64,000 nt of DNA, taken from the NCBI GenBank assembly GCA_022315425.1, contig JAIUPT010000020.1, positions 62,001 to 126,000 on the forward strand, given 5' to 3'. A program made the position numbers and the translations under genes. Position 1 is the stretch's first letter. Each line of letters begins with the position of its first letter. Below are positions 45,028 to 56,526 of the stretch, in pieces. This stretch comes from Pseudevernia furfuracea (lineage: Eukaryota; Ascomycota; Lecanoromycetes; Lecanorales; Parmeliaceae). The notes under the pieces are model-generated. The model was not told the origin of the DNA and ran no database searches. It saw only the letters and a program-made list of their open reading frames with translations.

Positions 45028-46000
45028 TCATTCTGGCCGCTTTGGCGCGCGGAAACCCTTCCTGAAAGTCTCCATCAATTCCGGCAGATCGCCCACTCTT
45101 GCAAGCGCCGTTCCAGCAACACCGGCAGCTTGGATCCCGCCCACGGCCCATCCACCCATCGCCGCACTCTGACACCAAGAAAAAAGGCTGCCAGCTTTGA
45201 CCACCCCCATCGACGCTTGCCAAGCTGCGGCAGCAGAACCGGCAGCAGGTCCCGCGGCAGTGAAGCCGACCATTCCGAGTACGGGCACCGCACAGAATGA
45301 TAGAACGGAAACAGTAGCGCCGACTACTTGAAGACCAGTGAGCACTGGATGGGCTTTGACATAATTTTTCGAACGTTGGAAAAGGGTGATGTCTTGTGCT
45401 TCCACTATGAACCGTCAGAAACGCTTGAAGAACGTCTGCGAACAGAGAGACTGTACCTCGTCTTGTGAGCTCGTGCGAGAACTCTGCACTCCAGCCCGAA
45501 AGGATAAACAGCATGTTGGGCAACGCAGCGGCGTCATCGGGGAATTCCCCTTTCATGAAGCGAAGCTGCACAGCAGCGTCGGTCAATGCCTCGAGCGGCT
45601 TCCTCCCGGTCATGATCTCGTATAGGAGACTGGCCATTGCGAACATTTCGGCCCTCTTGATCTTTTCTCCGTGATCCAAACCATTAAAGGTGATTGGCGG
45701 TATCTGAAAATGAGCGGGATAGCCCTCAACGAGGTCACCCTTGACTCCCGGCGTCGGAAGAGACTGGATCGATCCATCTAATCCAGCAACGAAATCCCAT
45801 GGGCGAATGCTGGTGTGGGGTTTCTCGCTTTGCTCAAAGTGTTTCATCACCTCATTGGCCCAGCGCGTGCGTATTTCGGTCCCTATGTCGGGGTATTCTT
45901 TAAGAGGGAGGAATGTCGCTTCCTGTGGCTTTTCGCTATCACCATCATTATCTTCGACCTTCTTCACACGGATGCGACAAGTAAGCTCTGCGGATGCCAT
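45028..46000 (-). CDS. kinase C-lobe fragment fused to an ISG12/Ifi6-16-like hydrophobic domain
   Basis: Two exons, 46000-45457 and 45404-45028 (52-bp intron), give 306 aa. Residues about 85-180 resemble the C-lobe of a protein kinase: IPPITFNGLDHGEK, then RAEMFAMASLLYEIMTGRKP, which matches the helix-F region, then FPDDAAALPN. No glycine loop, HRD or DFG is present, so catalysis is not expected. After splicing, residues about 200-290 form a small-residue-rich hydrophobic domain (LSFCAVPVLGMVGFTAAG, then WQASMGVVKAGSLFSWCQS, then AMGGWAVGGIQAAGVAG) like the ISG12/Ifi-6-16 family, whose animal members act at mitochondria and in immunity. Fusion and identity are inferences from motif order. It is divergent from the quinone oxidoreductase gene. 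Confidence 0.7.
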
Positions 46001-46661
46001 TTTTCAAGACGAAAGGTTGAATTGGCTAGCTGGTGACACAGTCAAGTGAAATTGAAAAGGGGATCCAAGCTGCTGAGTAAGACAATCACGTGTTTTGACT
46101 GAGACAAACTCCGCTATTTCCACCCTTGATACTCCAATGGAACACAAGGGTTGTGAAGAGCATTTAATCACATCTATACCATCTTGTATCTTGTATCAGT
46201 CTCTACAGGCTAGGTACGTATCGTTTTTGACAGTCACGCTAATGATGATGAAGATTTGCCAACTTGCGAGACCGGACAAGGGTTGATTGGGGCTGAGAAG
46301 ATCTGGATCTGGCTCAAAGAATCACATCTGATTAGAACGGGGCCACTCGAGCATCGATAGCGCGTGATTCTGTACATTGATTGGTCGCGACCCCACTTGT
46401 GTTACATGCACGTCACATTGCATGCATGCATGCATGCATGACGATATGACTTGCGGAAAGATCTTCTCCATCGTACTCGATCAACTTTCTCATCAATTTG
46501 GAATCTTGTTCAGAACTTGAATGCTCTCACAACTTGAATGCTCTCACCAAGTTGGCGGCAGCATTCTCAAAGCACTTCCAGACTCAATCATCAAGCCAAC
46601 CACCTCCTCTCAGCCCCATCAGCGCCCGTCCACCCCACCATCTTCCCATCGACCATTCACC
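46001..46661. promoter_or_regulatory. divergent upstream region
   Basis: This 661-bp region separates two divergent starts. It contains the CATG repeat at 46421-46440 and a duplicated CTTGAATGCTCTCAC near 46518-46547. Confidence 0.4.
46421..46440. repeat. CATG tetranucleotide repeat, five copies
   Basis: Five perfect CATG units, self-complementary as a tract. Confidence 0.95.
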
Positions 46662-47657
46662 ATGACGGACCCCGCCCCAAAAACAATGCGCGCCGCAGTC
46701 GTCCACAAGCCCGGTGGACCTAGCGCCCTCACCCTCGAGGATCGTCCCATCCCCACCCCCTCTGAAGGCTGGGTCCTGATCCGCATCAAAGCATTCGGCC
46801 TGAACCGATCCGAAATGTTCACCCGCCAAGGCGCCTCCCCCGGCGTGTCCTTCCCCCGCATTCTCGGCATCGAAGCCACCGGCATCGTCGCCGCTGCGCC
46901 CGGGGGAGAGTTCAAAAGGGACGACATCGTCGCCACCATTGTAGGGGGGATGGGGCGTGCCTTCGACGGCGGCTATGCGGAATACACATGTGTGCCCGCA
47001 AAGCAGGTTCAGGTGGTGGAAGCGGAAGGGATCGGTTGGGACATTTTAGGCGCGGTGCCGGAAATGGTGCATACGGCGTGGGGGGCTTTATTCTCGTCGT
47101 TGCAGTTGAAGAAAGGGGAGAAGTTGCTGGTGAGAGGGGGGTCGTCATCCGTGGGCTTGGCTGCGACGGCTATTGCAAAGCATCACGGCGCATTTGTCGT
47201 CTCGACCACGCGTAGTGAGAGCAGAGCAGATCTACTTCGTCAGAGCGGCGCCGATGACGTCCTGATTGATCACGGAACCCTAGCAGACGAGGCGCGGAAG
47301 CGGTATCCCGAGGGGTTCGACAAGGTGCTCGAACTCGTGGGCGTGGCGACGCTGGGGGATTCGCTGAAGGCGACGAAGAAGAACGGTATCGTGTGCTCGT
47401 GCGGTATCGTAGGCGGGAAATGGGTGCTTCCCGAGTGCGATCCGAATTTCCTCATTCCAAGCGGAGTTTTTCTGACGACGTTCGCGAGCTTTGCGGATCC
47501 ATTCAGCGCGGGTCCGATCAACACCGTGGCCCGTGCGCTTAAGGATGGCAAAATGCATATTCCTATCAAGACATTTAAGCTCGATCAGATCGTTCAGGCG
47601 CACGCGGAGATGGATGAGAGCACTGCGGCTGCGAAGATTGTCATCTTGACTGACTAG
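46662..47657 (+). CDS. quinone oxidoreductase-like MDR protein
   Basis: A single exon of 331 aa from an ATG in good context (ACCATGA). The medium-chain dehydrogenase/reductase fold is clear: N-terminal GroES-like part (MRAAVVHKPGGP; WVLIRIKAFGLNRSEMFTRQG; ILGIEATGIV), then the Rossmann part with LVRGGSSSVGLAATAIAKHHG, STTRSESRADLLRQSGAD, and the C-terminal IKTFKLDQIVQAHAEMD. The structural and catalytic Cys ligands of zinc alcohol dehydrogenases are missing, which points to the zinc-free quinone oxidoreductase branch, reducing quinones or enones with NADPH. The natural substrate cannot be assigned. It is divergent from the kinase/ISG12-like gene. Confidence 0.88.
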   Translation: MTDPAPKTMRAAVVHKPGGPSALTLEDRPIPTPSEGWVLIRIKAFGLNRSEMFTRQGASPGVSFPRILGIEATGIVAAAPGGEFKRDDIVATIVGGMGRAFDGGYAEYTCVPAKQVQVVEAEGIGWDILGAVPEMVHTAWGALFSSLQLKKGEKLLVRGGSSSVGLAATAIAKHHGAFVVSTTRSESRADLLRQSGADDVLIDHGTLADEARKRYPEGFDKVLELVGVATLGDSLKATKKNGIVCSCGIVGGKWVLPECDPNFLIPSGVFLTTFASFADPFSAGPINTVARALKDGKMHIPIKTFKLDQIVQAHAEMDESTAAAKIVILTD

Positions 47658-49063
47658 TCATAAAAACATGCATCAGACTATTTAAAAGCACTGCGTATTG
47701 CATCGAGAAGACTGTGCCAGTCTTGGAACAAGGTAGTAGTTGGTACTTGAGCAGTCCTGATCCATCATTGCCCCCCATTCGTCACAGTGAGCCTCGTATC
47801 CGATGAAGAAACCTCACAAGTGGACCTCACATTCATCGTCATGCAGGATGTCAATATTGACAAATGGTAACATTTACTAGCAGCAAGCATCATATATAGC
47901 CCTCGTACTCAGCGTGGGGCTCTTTATTCTTTTGTGCTTCCCCCCCCGGTTCAAGCCTGTGTATAGCTATCATCGTTTCAGGTCTACTTCTTCAAGACGG
48001 GCTTTCGGCCCTTTTAATCGTGTTTGCAGTCACGATTTGCACGAAGACTGATGACGACTAGTAGATGAGCGTGTTTGCTATCGTCACGCAATGGGGTTCC
48101 CAAGGCCGTGCGAGACAGTCTAGCTTAACGGATTCTAGTAAAAAACCGACCTTGCGGCGGAACCGCTGCTGACGTTACAGCCTCATCTGTGGAGAACGGT
48201 CCCACTAGACCCATCGTGTCAGATCCAGTCACTAACAATCGGGACCAGAAAGAGCGATGAGCTGAGTCAAAGCGCGAGTCGCGTTCGCAATATGCCGAGC
48301 CTTGTTGTGTAGATAGCGATGCAAAATAGGTACATGAGATGAGGACTGCAGGTGCCATCGATCTATCTCATGGAGTTGCAGAGCGCGTACGAGAAGGATC
48401 AGGATGGACGAATCACAGGTACGCGGCTACCATGGATGAAGTCGAAGTCTTCCAAATCGGAGCGAATCACTCTTGGGTCAATCGCATGGATTCGACATCG
48501 CCCTTCAGCCATATATATCCGACAATTAACTCATCAGGAGATCTACGTCAAGAGCGACAACGAGATATGCGTGTGCACTAAAATCGAATGAACGCAGCAT
48601 GGCCCCCACTTCAGAGATGCGGAGGTCGTTCGCGACCAAGGTGCGTAATAGACAAAGTCATGGGTTGTATACTCCAATCTTCATACTTTGAATGACAAGG
48701 AGGTCACTAATAATATTTTGTGTTTGATGCGGCAAGAAAAAGCCTGGTAGTGATGATCTTCGCGGCAAGGTTCACGAAAGTATTCATAAGACGCTGACTC
48801 GGGTTAACACAGCTGGCTCCAACAGGCCAATTTAAGCGTCCGCAGTGCAAGCTCGAGTGCTCAAATGTTTCCTTGATCGCGGCTTGCAATTGATGGCAGG
48901 TTTCCTGGCTCGCCCCCCAAATCTGCCTCAGCCTATCATTACTCCTCGGGCGTTTCCGTTGCGACTTTGTTCCATCCCGCGATACATTGACGACGTTTAC
49001 CCCAAAACTACCTGCCCATGTGAAAGCTGACACAGACTCAATAGTGCTGCTCCTGGCGTGGAG
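47658..49063. other. intergenic, 1.4 kb
   Basis: No gene recognised. I looked for further polyketide synthase pieces next to the acyl-carrier relic and saw none. Confidence 0.45.
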
Positions 49064-49462
49064 ATGCCAGCCAGTCCCCAAAATTTGTCCAGTATCACAT
49101 TGCATATAGCACAGCCAACTCAATCCGTCATGGACGGTGGTGATGATATGGATTCGTCCCCCAATCTCGATACCGATCTCCGAAACCTTCTTCATAACGT
49201 TCTCGATATCCCAATGAAATCTCTCGTAGGCGAAGCCACTTTTGAAGACCTGAAAATCGATTCGTTGATGGTGACTGAAGTGTTAGCGGAATTGCATGAA
49301 TTTTTGCAGGTTGCGGTTTCACTAGTTAATTTGAGAAAATTACCAGACTTCCACTCTTTAGCAAAGTATCTGTGCCCGAGGGGCTGTGGTGCGAGTGGAG
49401 GCTCCGCGCCAGATTCTGGTATCGAATCCCTGACAACCTTCCACCCAACACCCGCTCCCTAG
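49064..49462 (+). pseudogene. orphan acyl-carrier domain, relic of a polyketide synthase
   Basis: This frame of 132 aa contains an acyl-carrier-like domain: DLRNLLHNVLDIPMKSLVGE, then TFEDLKIDSLMVTEVLAELH, then LPDFHSLAKYLCPRG. The phosphopantetheine serine would be Ser67 in IDSLMV. The LGIDSLMxTEVL pattern is typical of carrier domains in fungal non-reducing PKS enzymes. No ketosynthase, acyltransferase or other PKS domain lies in the 1.4 kb upstream or 1.6 kb downstream. The tail after CPRGCG looks like run-on sequence. Most simply it is a fragment left from a lost PKS gene; a stand-alone carrier protein is less likely. An earlier GTG at 49058 is in frame. Confidence 0.55.
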
Positions 49463-51067
49463 GCGGCTGGATTTCCCTTACAGACCCCCGCTCCCTCATC
49501 GCCCTCCACATGAACTGGCGCGGCCAAGCCGTCCTCATTCTCCTGAACGGCGTCCCACACACGAAGCCTCTCCCATCCCCATCCACTGACCCAACCTCCC
49601 GCAACCCACTCTCGAGAATATAATCGCCGCCAGTCCCCTACGCCCAAATCATTCGACGTTCCTGATTCATGGAACCGTCGACGGTTGTGATCAAAGTCGG
49701 CGGGTTTATGATGGCGTTGATGGACCAAGGGGTGCCGGGTGGGAGTGCATTTGTTTGATTTGTATGGGGACCCGGAGAGGAGGGGTCGGGAGGCTGTTAG
49801 GGCGAGGTATGATTGTCTTTTTCGCTCATGTTTGGCGTTGGGGTTGAAGACCGAAAGGTACATGTACTCTATTATCAACCTCGGCAATGCAGCAGTCTTG
49901 CGACTTAGACTAGTGCGGGGTCAGAGAAGGAAGGTATAGCGAGGAATTAGAATTTGGCGCCACCTCAGAATTCACCGATTCGTCATGCACTCTTCCACAC
50001 ACAAGAAAACAACAACAACCAAAAAACAAACATCGTCGTCTATTTGGCTTGTCATCCTTTCTACACAAGTCGAGGATGGATTAGTCTAATTGTCCTCCAA
50101 TGGGAATACCTATGCCAAAATTGACGTTCATCACGAGGCCAAAAAGGTTGGCTCCCTACAGCCTTTGGCGTAACGCCGGCAGAGAATGCAGCTCAGCCTG
50201 GCCAATGTCAAAGCTCAGAACCTGAGGGGTTGAAAGTATCGCTATGCGAGTGTGCTTGGGAAAAAGATGGATTTATGCTTTGATCAAATGATTGATTTTT
50301 GTGTTTATTGGCCACTGACATACCACCATACTGGTGTGCTCGTCAAAGAGCTTGGCAGTACCTTGTCGGAGGGGTCTCGGCTTTCAGCCTTCAGCGGCGA
50401 AGCATTTATCATTCTCACTTCTTATGCAGTCATCCTGCAGCCATTATCCACCATCCAATCTAATCATCGAATCCCACACGGTTTTCTCCTCTTCTTCGAC
50501 CTCAGCCCTGATGCTGTTACCCTTCAGCCTGATCACTTTCTAGTCTGATCTCTTTCGAAATCCTGAACTATCCATTTATAGAACGCCCACACTCACCTCC
50601 ACCTGCCACTTTGTAGCATCATTCACTGCTATCAGAATTAGAACCGCTGCGGTGAAGCTGCTTTCTCCTGTTTCACGAGTCGAGAGTGATGAGCTGATTA
50701 ACGAATATCGGCTACATTCCACGATCTGCTCTCTACGTGCTGACAGCATATTTCAAGGTGTGTAAGACGGCAATTGTCTAGCTACGGAGAAAGCTATTTG
50801 AGCTGTCTCGCTAGTTCGACAAGGACTAGCCATAAACCCTATGGCTGATAAGGCAATCGCCATCCTCCACAATGCACGGATGCATAAATGTGACACCAGT
50901 ACTTCAGGCTACGCCGTCTCGATACATTATGATGCCGTCAATGTTTCCCATCTCTGCCGTAAAGGTAGACTCACTCGCTGTAGTCTTCCTGTGATCTTAC
51001 AACAGCACCATTTCGAGTTCCACAGAGCCGCCGATATCCGTCTTATGTATTGTCTTGTCGAAACATC
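49463..51067. other. intergenic, 1.6 kb
   Basis: No gene recognised. Minus- and plus-strand frames at 49459-49940 have no protein-like features. Confidence 0.45.
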
Positions 51068-52374
51068 ATGGCATCATCTAGCAATGCGCCGCCTTCAACT
51101 TCACATGCTGCCAACTCCAAGGTAGCATCTGGCTGGCTTGCGGCTCAGTCGACGTTCGTTGCCATCGGGGCGCTTTTGGTTTTCACACGGATCTATGTAA
51201 GATCCATCATCATCAAAAAAATTGGTTTGGATGACATATTGATCGTGATTGCTCTGGTAAATGATCCAACTCAGCAGAAGGGTTCTGCTATACTCTATAC
51301 TCACGATGTTTAGATCATCGCTCTCGTCGTCTGTGTGATGACCAGCCTCTCGGTCTACTACATACTACAATCCGCCTCCCAACGCTCTCAAGGACGAACA
51401 GTCGCAGCTCTGAACGATTTCATTCATGCCGAGAGACTGTTGGCCCTCTCGTTGCCCGTCGGAATCTTCTCCGGGCTTTGCAGTAGAGTCTCCATCTGTC
51501 TTTTCCTCCTGCGCATATTCCGATCGGTGAGAGCGTGGAGGTGGGGCCTTTACGCGATAATGGCATATGCTACGATCGCGGTTATACCCACAGTCATCAT
51601 TCTCCTTGCGCATTGTCAACCCATTCAGAAACAGTGGGATCCGCTTTCACCAGGGACTTGTTGGCCGCCTGTCATCCTGAGCCGTACGAGTTATGTGTAT
51701 GGAGGTAAAGTATCAATGCGCTGTCGCTTCTTTTCCATTGGAGTCGTTTGCTAAGGCTTGATCAGGGGCGTCAGTGCTCTGTGACTGGATACTTGCAACT
51801 CTACCAATCGTGTTTATGTGGAACTTACAGATGAAAGTGCGGGTCAAAGTGGGCATCTGCGCCTTGATGGGAATGGGCTACTTGTACGATCATCTTCGCG
51901 GCCCAAGAACGTTGCGCCGCTGACCAATATTCAAATGTTAGCACGGGAATATGTGCTCTTGTCCGCACGATACTGGACCAGGAACAACCAATACTGAATT
52001 GGACAGACGATGACATTAATGGCGGTGCCACTCAACATGCCATTTGGGCTATGTAAGTAAACCCAGATTCGGCTTAGATTTTCTCCCTTTTATCTCGCCA
52101 TCTTCTAGCAGCCACTGCTGACCGCAAATGATTGTCTCGAAGCCTGGAAATGAACGTTGGCATCATAGCCGCTTGCGTCCCTACTCTCAAACCTCTCTTC
52201 GATCCTTCACGTCCTTCCCTCCTCCGGTATCTCCGATCTCGCAAGACGGCCGACACCCCGGACCGACAGGATGATACTGCACGTTTGACGAGGCTTGAGG
52301 GGGGAAGCGGTGCGTTGGCCGCCCAGGAGATGCAGCGTCGTGAGGACCAGAAGCCTTTCTACAATCCTTCTTAG
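51068..52374 (+). CDS. fungal rhodopsin-domain integral membrane protein (SAT4-like)
   Basis: Five exons, 51068-51256, 51314-51704, 51766-51883, 51942-52052 and 52143-52374, give 346 aa. About seven membrane helices fit the fungal rhodopsin-like domain: STFVAIGALLVFTRIYVR, GLDDILIVIALIIALVV, LSLPVGIFSGLCSRVSICLF, AYATIAVIPTVIILLAHC, then the WDP/GTCW loop, VLCDWILATLPIVFMWNL, MGMGYFTGICALVRT and WAILEMNVGIIAACVPTL. Splices at exons 3-4 and 4-5 create the conserved GYFTG and WAILE joins, which supports the model; the last acceptor is AAG. Such proteins are widespread in filamentous fungi and sometimes sit in secondary-metabolite clusters. Their function is unknown. Confidence 0.85.
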
Positions 52375-53551
52375 ATTGCGACGAGTTTTAATCTCACATC
52401 CATTCACCAGCATTGCTCGCCAGCAAGTCCTCCCCAAAGCTAACAAGGTCGCTCTTGGAGCCATCCCCACAGCTCTACACACCAATTGCTGTAGCTAGGG
52501 GCTCGAATGCGTAACAATGCGGGCCTCTAAGACCACCGTAGCAGATCCATGCAGCCTGGGGCAGTGGAACGAGTCACCATGTATACCAAATGCACAAATA
52601 TATTACGTAAACGTCTATCATAGATACCGACGGCGTTATCTATCACCCAGAGTGTTTTCTTTGTCTGTGTTCCTTTTGACCAGCTAACTACCATCCGATA
52701 TGTCAGCATCGTTTCTCCCAATTCAGGTACATCGATTTATATCGCAGGAAGACTTGGCCTCGGCGATCAGTCCGCGCGCCGAAACGAGCCTTGAGGAGGA
52801 CGCGAGTGGGTGACTTGAATCGATGTGGGCACAGCCCATCTCTAGTGCCAGCGTTGAAAACTTGGAGGCCATCGAGTTAGATTTTGCGCACATAGCAAGC
52901 ATTTGTGGACGGATGTAGACGTTGTCTCTCTCAGCTGGATTATTTAGACCATTTTTTTTTTATATATGTGCCGAGCTTTTGTGCCGATTTGCGAATGAGG
53001 TTCACTTGAAAATGATCGGTCAAGGTAGTTGGGAAAGATTTCTGCCCGGGGAAGGATTTTACGGAATCAACAGAAAGACGATCTGTGAATATATTGTTCC
53101 AAAAAACATCAAGTCGTTGAGAACTCGTGCGGAGATGAAGAGTGGAGCCAGATTGCTTCCGATCAAAGAATCTTTCGGCCCTTTTATCACGGATGATAAG
53201 GTGGCTTCAGGATGCCTGGCTTTATCAATCTACCTTTTGTGACAGTCTTGTAAGCATTACTAGATCCTGAATTCGATCATAGCAACCATTCTCCTAGCTG
53301 TTGTGGTCCGACTATTTGTGAAGATAACCGCCTTTTTTCATTTAACCGTTAAAGAAGCGCGCTACTTTAAGCGTGAAACGCGGAAGGAAGGTTTGCCGAG
53401 GACCGGATCAAGTTGCCAGAATTTTGATCATTCTCCTGAGCTTCCAACAACCCCACAGAGCTCGCCCGAAACAACATCTCCACTTCTCGACCCCAGCACA
53501 TCCGACATTCAGCGGTGTTCGGTCCATTACCCCCCTCCCCAATTGCCCGTT
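52375..53551. other. intergenic, 1.2 kb
   Basis: No gene recognised. The right end (53440-53550) is CT-rich and probably the leader of ERV25. Confidence 0.45.
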
Positions 53552-54371
53552 ATGGCACGTCATTCCCTCCTCTACGCCCTCCTGTCCCTTGCCATCTTGC
53601 CTTTCTCCTGGGCACTCAAGTTTGATCTCACAGCACACACAGGAAGAGAGAGATGCATACGGAACTTCGTGGCCAAAGACACATTGGTGCTCGTAACGGC
53701 GATTGTTGATGGGCAAAAAGGCGATGGACAGCAAGTCAATATGCATGTCAGTCTTCCCGTTACGCCAATTGCTTGCAAGAGCAATCGTGCTGACGCTACA
53801 TTTCTACTGTAGATAAAAGACGCCGTGGGCAATGAGTACGGAAGGCCCAAGGACATTGTGGGGGAGACAAGGATGGCCTTCACGTCACACGCTGACGCTG
53901 CTTTCGATGTCTGCTTCGAAAACCAGCTCGTCTCGTCTCGTAAGCACTTTGCCCCCGTCACCCAAATCCGAAGGTGCTAACACAAAGTGCAGGAGGAGGG
54001 AGCCCGTCCCGCCACATTGAATTGGACATCGATATTGGCGCCGACGCTCGAGACTGGTCTGCCATCCAAGCACAAGAGAAGCTGAAGCCGGTCGAGACGG
54101 AGCTGCGACGCGTTGAAGAGCTGGTTGGGGAGATCGTCGGGGAGATGGACTACCTCAGGACAAGAGAACAGAAGCTCAGGGATACGAACGAGAGCACCAA
54201 TGAGCGGGTCAAATGGTTTGCTTTTGGGACCATGGGAATGCTGGTAGGATTGGGTGCGTGGCAGGTTGTGTATTTGAGGGCTTATTTCAGGTACGTTCCT
54301 TGTGCAGCTTCTTTGCTAGGGGTAGGAATTGACGCTGACTCGACGTTTACAGATCGAAGCATCTGATTTAG
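53552..54371 (+). CDS. erv25: p24-delta cargo receptor Erv25
   Basis: Four exons, 53552-53746, 53813-53939, 53993-54290 and 54353-54371, give 212 aa, normal for the family. A signal peptide (LLYALLSLAILPFSWA) is followed by LKFDLTAHTGRERCIRNFV, with the GOLD-domain Cys and its partner in FDVCFEN. A coiled coil (ELRRVEELVGEIVGEMDYL; REQKLRDTNESTNERV) leads into one membrane helix (WFAFGTMGMLVGLGAWQVVYL) and the short tail RAYFRSKHLI. The last exon supplies only SKHLI, the expected p24-delta sorting tail. Erv25 forms p24 complexes in COPII/COPI vesicles between ER and Golgi. Confidence 0.93.
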
Positions 54372-54974
54372 TTGGTTTTTACAGCTTGTGTGATATATTG
54401 CCATCGGTCGGACTACTTCACTACATGTTTTTTCATAGCTTTGTACAGCGTGCTGATATCCCATCCTCTCAGCATACCTGAACTTCTAGCACGAGGAGTA
54501 GACCTGTCAGCCCACAATACTCCACGTTCATCCACTCCTTCACTTTGACCCCTTCACCATAATTCGATCCTTGCGGCGCATCCTGATAGCTGAGCTGTTT
54601 AGTTTCCTTTTTATTTTGGCCCTTGGTCACACCCTGCTTATCAAGTTGAGAGGCGGAGTCACTGAATAACTCAGTTTCCAATCTCACGCCAACCCATCGT
54701 TTTACAATCTGCTTCACTTCACCCCATTTAATTTCCAACTCACCTCGTCGTCGGTCTCCCATTTTTCTCGGCTCTGCATACTTCTTCCCTCCCATCGTCG
54801 CTCGATTCTACTTCAGCTTTGTCGATGATCTTGAACAACCGTCCTTTGAACATCTGATCCTACATCCGAAGGACCAAGACCTCGTCATTAACCCTGACAC
54901 GAGGCTCAACATCTGACAGCCTAATTTCGACGACCCACCAATCAGGAACCATCACAAGGATCGCTTTTACCACG
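54372..54974. other. intergenic
   Basis: A minus-strand ORF at 54469-54795 has no protein-like features. This is the promoter region of the BTB gene. Confidence 0.45.
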
Positions 54975-55827
54975 ATGCCATCCAAAACGGAGGAGTCTAC
55001 CCCGTCAAAGGCGCGCTCCAAGCCAATCACTACTTATGAGCTCGTCGTCCCAGATCTCAAGCCCCTAGGCTCGTATGTAGTATTCCCTGAATGCTTTTAG
55101 AACCCGGCCTCATCTGACATGCTACAGGCTTCTGACCATCAAGATGGTCGACATCTTCATCGGAGCAAAGCGCAAGACGTTCCGCCTGCACGAAGATTTG
55201 CTCTGCGACCGCTCAGACTACTTCAGAGCGACATTCCAAGGCGAATTCGCTGAAGCCAAATCCAAAGAGCTCTACCTCCCCGAGGAAAACGATGCGTCAT
55301 TTGAGCTCTTTGTCAACTGGCTCTACGGCGGCACTTTCAAGCCACCGAGCAAAGACGACGAGCTTCAGGCACACTTCGGTTTACTGGCATTGGCAGATAA
55401 AATCTTGATTGAGCACCTTGGCAATCTCGCCACAGATCACATCAGAGCATACTACCGAGATTCCAAAGCGCGAGTCCTCGCTCGGGACCTCTCCTTCGTC
55501 TTTGAGAACACCCGAGGACATCTAATGCAACGATCCATGGCCTGCGTCGCAGCAATGCAGACGTTGAAGTCCGGCTCCAACAAAGGCCTTCCGCCCGATC
55601 TCCGGGAGGTGATTATGAAAGGTGGTGAAGCGGCGGCGGCGTTCGCCAAGTACTTGCTGTTCTCGCAAGACCCCGGAAAGGCGTCGAGGATCGACGAGGT
55701 GCTGGATCTCCACCGGAGCTGTACGTTTCACTTCCACGATCACACCCCCAAGTGCAAAGGGCCGAACCTTGGGAAGCTCGATGATCTTGAGGAGGGCTGT
55801 GCTCAGAAAGCTAAGCCCAGCAAGTGA
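54975..55827 (+). CDS. BTB/POZ domain protein
   Basis: Two exons, 54975-55072 and 55128-55827, give 265 aa. The BTB domain spans about residues 35-150: MVDIFIGAKRKTFRLHEDLL, then CDRSDYFRATFQGEFAEAK, then LYLPEENDASFELFVNWLYGG, then LLALADKILIEHLGNL. No BACK or Kelch repeats follow. The C-terminal part is helical and ends in a His/Cys-containing stretch (CTFHFHDHTPKC) and a basic tail. Fungal proteins of this short BTB-only class are numerous and mostly uncharacterised; some serve as Cul3 adaptors. No specific role can be assigned. Confidence 0.85.
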
Positions 55828-56526
55828 TCTGAAAGGAATGCAGCTGGGTCGCTGCATGGTTTGAGAGAATTGAGGAATAGTCTCCGCGTCGCAAAGGGAG
55901 GGAAACATCGTAAAGACCTGGTTGTTGGAAGCGAGGTGGTGGATCTTCTCTGGTTCGGGGGACATTTGGCGGATTGTTGACCATAACATGGATGCAGACC
56001 GTTTCTTTTCCTATGTGGCAAGGGACTCTTCGATGCTAGTCATCAAGCAAGCCATGTTCATGAAGTACAAGCAACACAATCCGCATCCTCGTTTGGATAT
56101 GTTGTAGCTCAATCGCCGCCCTTGTATCTCATTAGAGCAAGATTGGATAGTACCTTAGTCGTATACATCCCCTTAATGCCTTTACTCCCTTAAGGTACCT
56201 CGGTGAGTTTGAAATTTGCAACATCGCCTTAAGCATATCGTCGGTCGTCACCATAACTTATTGTAACGAAACCCTCAAACAATACGATCAACATATATCT
56301 TTTGTTCTCGAAGTACTCGCTCTAAATTCTGTGCTTGGCGATTAACAGTCGAACATTGGGGGCTTAGAGTGCACTAGTGTAATTACGAGATAGTATGATA
56401 CAGTAGCAGCCAAGACTCGAGGTGAGATCACTTCGATCTCAAATCCCAAACCCGCCGTCAACTCTACAATTGATCACTTCTTCTCCTAGTTTAATTAGCT
56501 TAGTCCTTAGTTGTCCAACTCTGACC
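55828..56526. other. intergenic
   Basis: No gene recognised. The right end is the promoter and leader of the SDH5 gene. Confidence 0.45.

Noticed and set aside
53303..53551. In-frame extension upstream of the ERV25 start
   Set aside because: The first signal-peptide ATG is at 53552; the upstream residues are not protein-like for this family.
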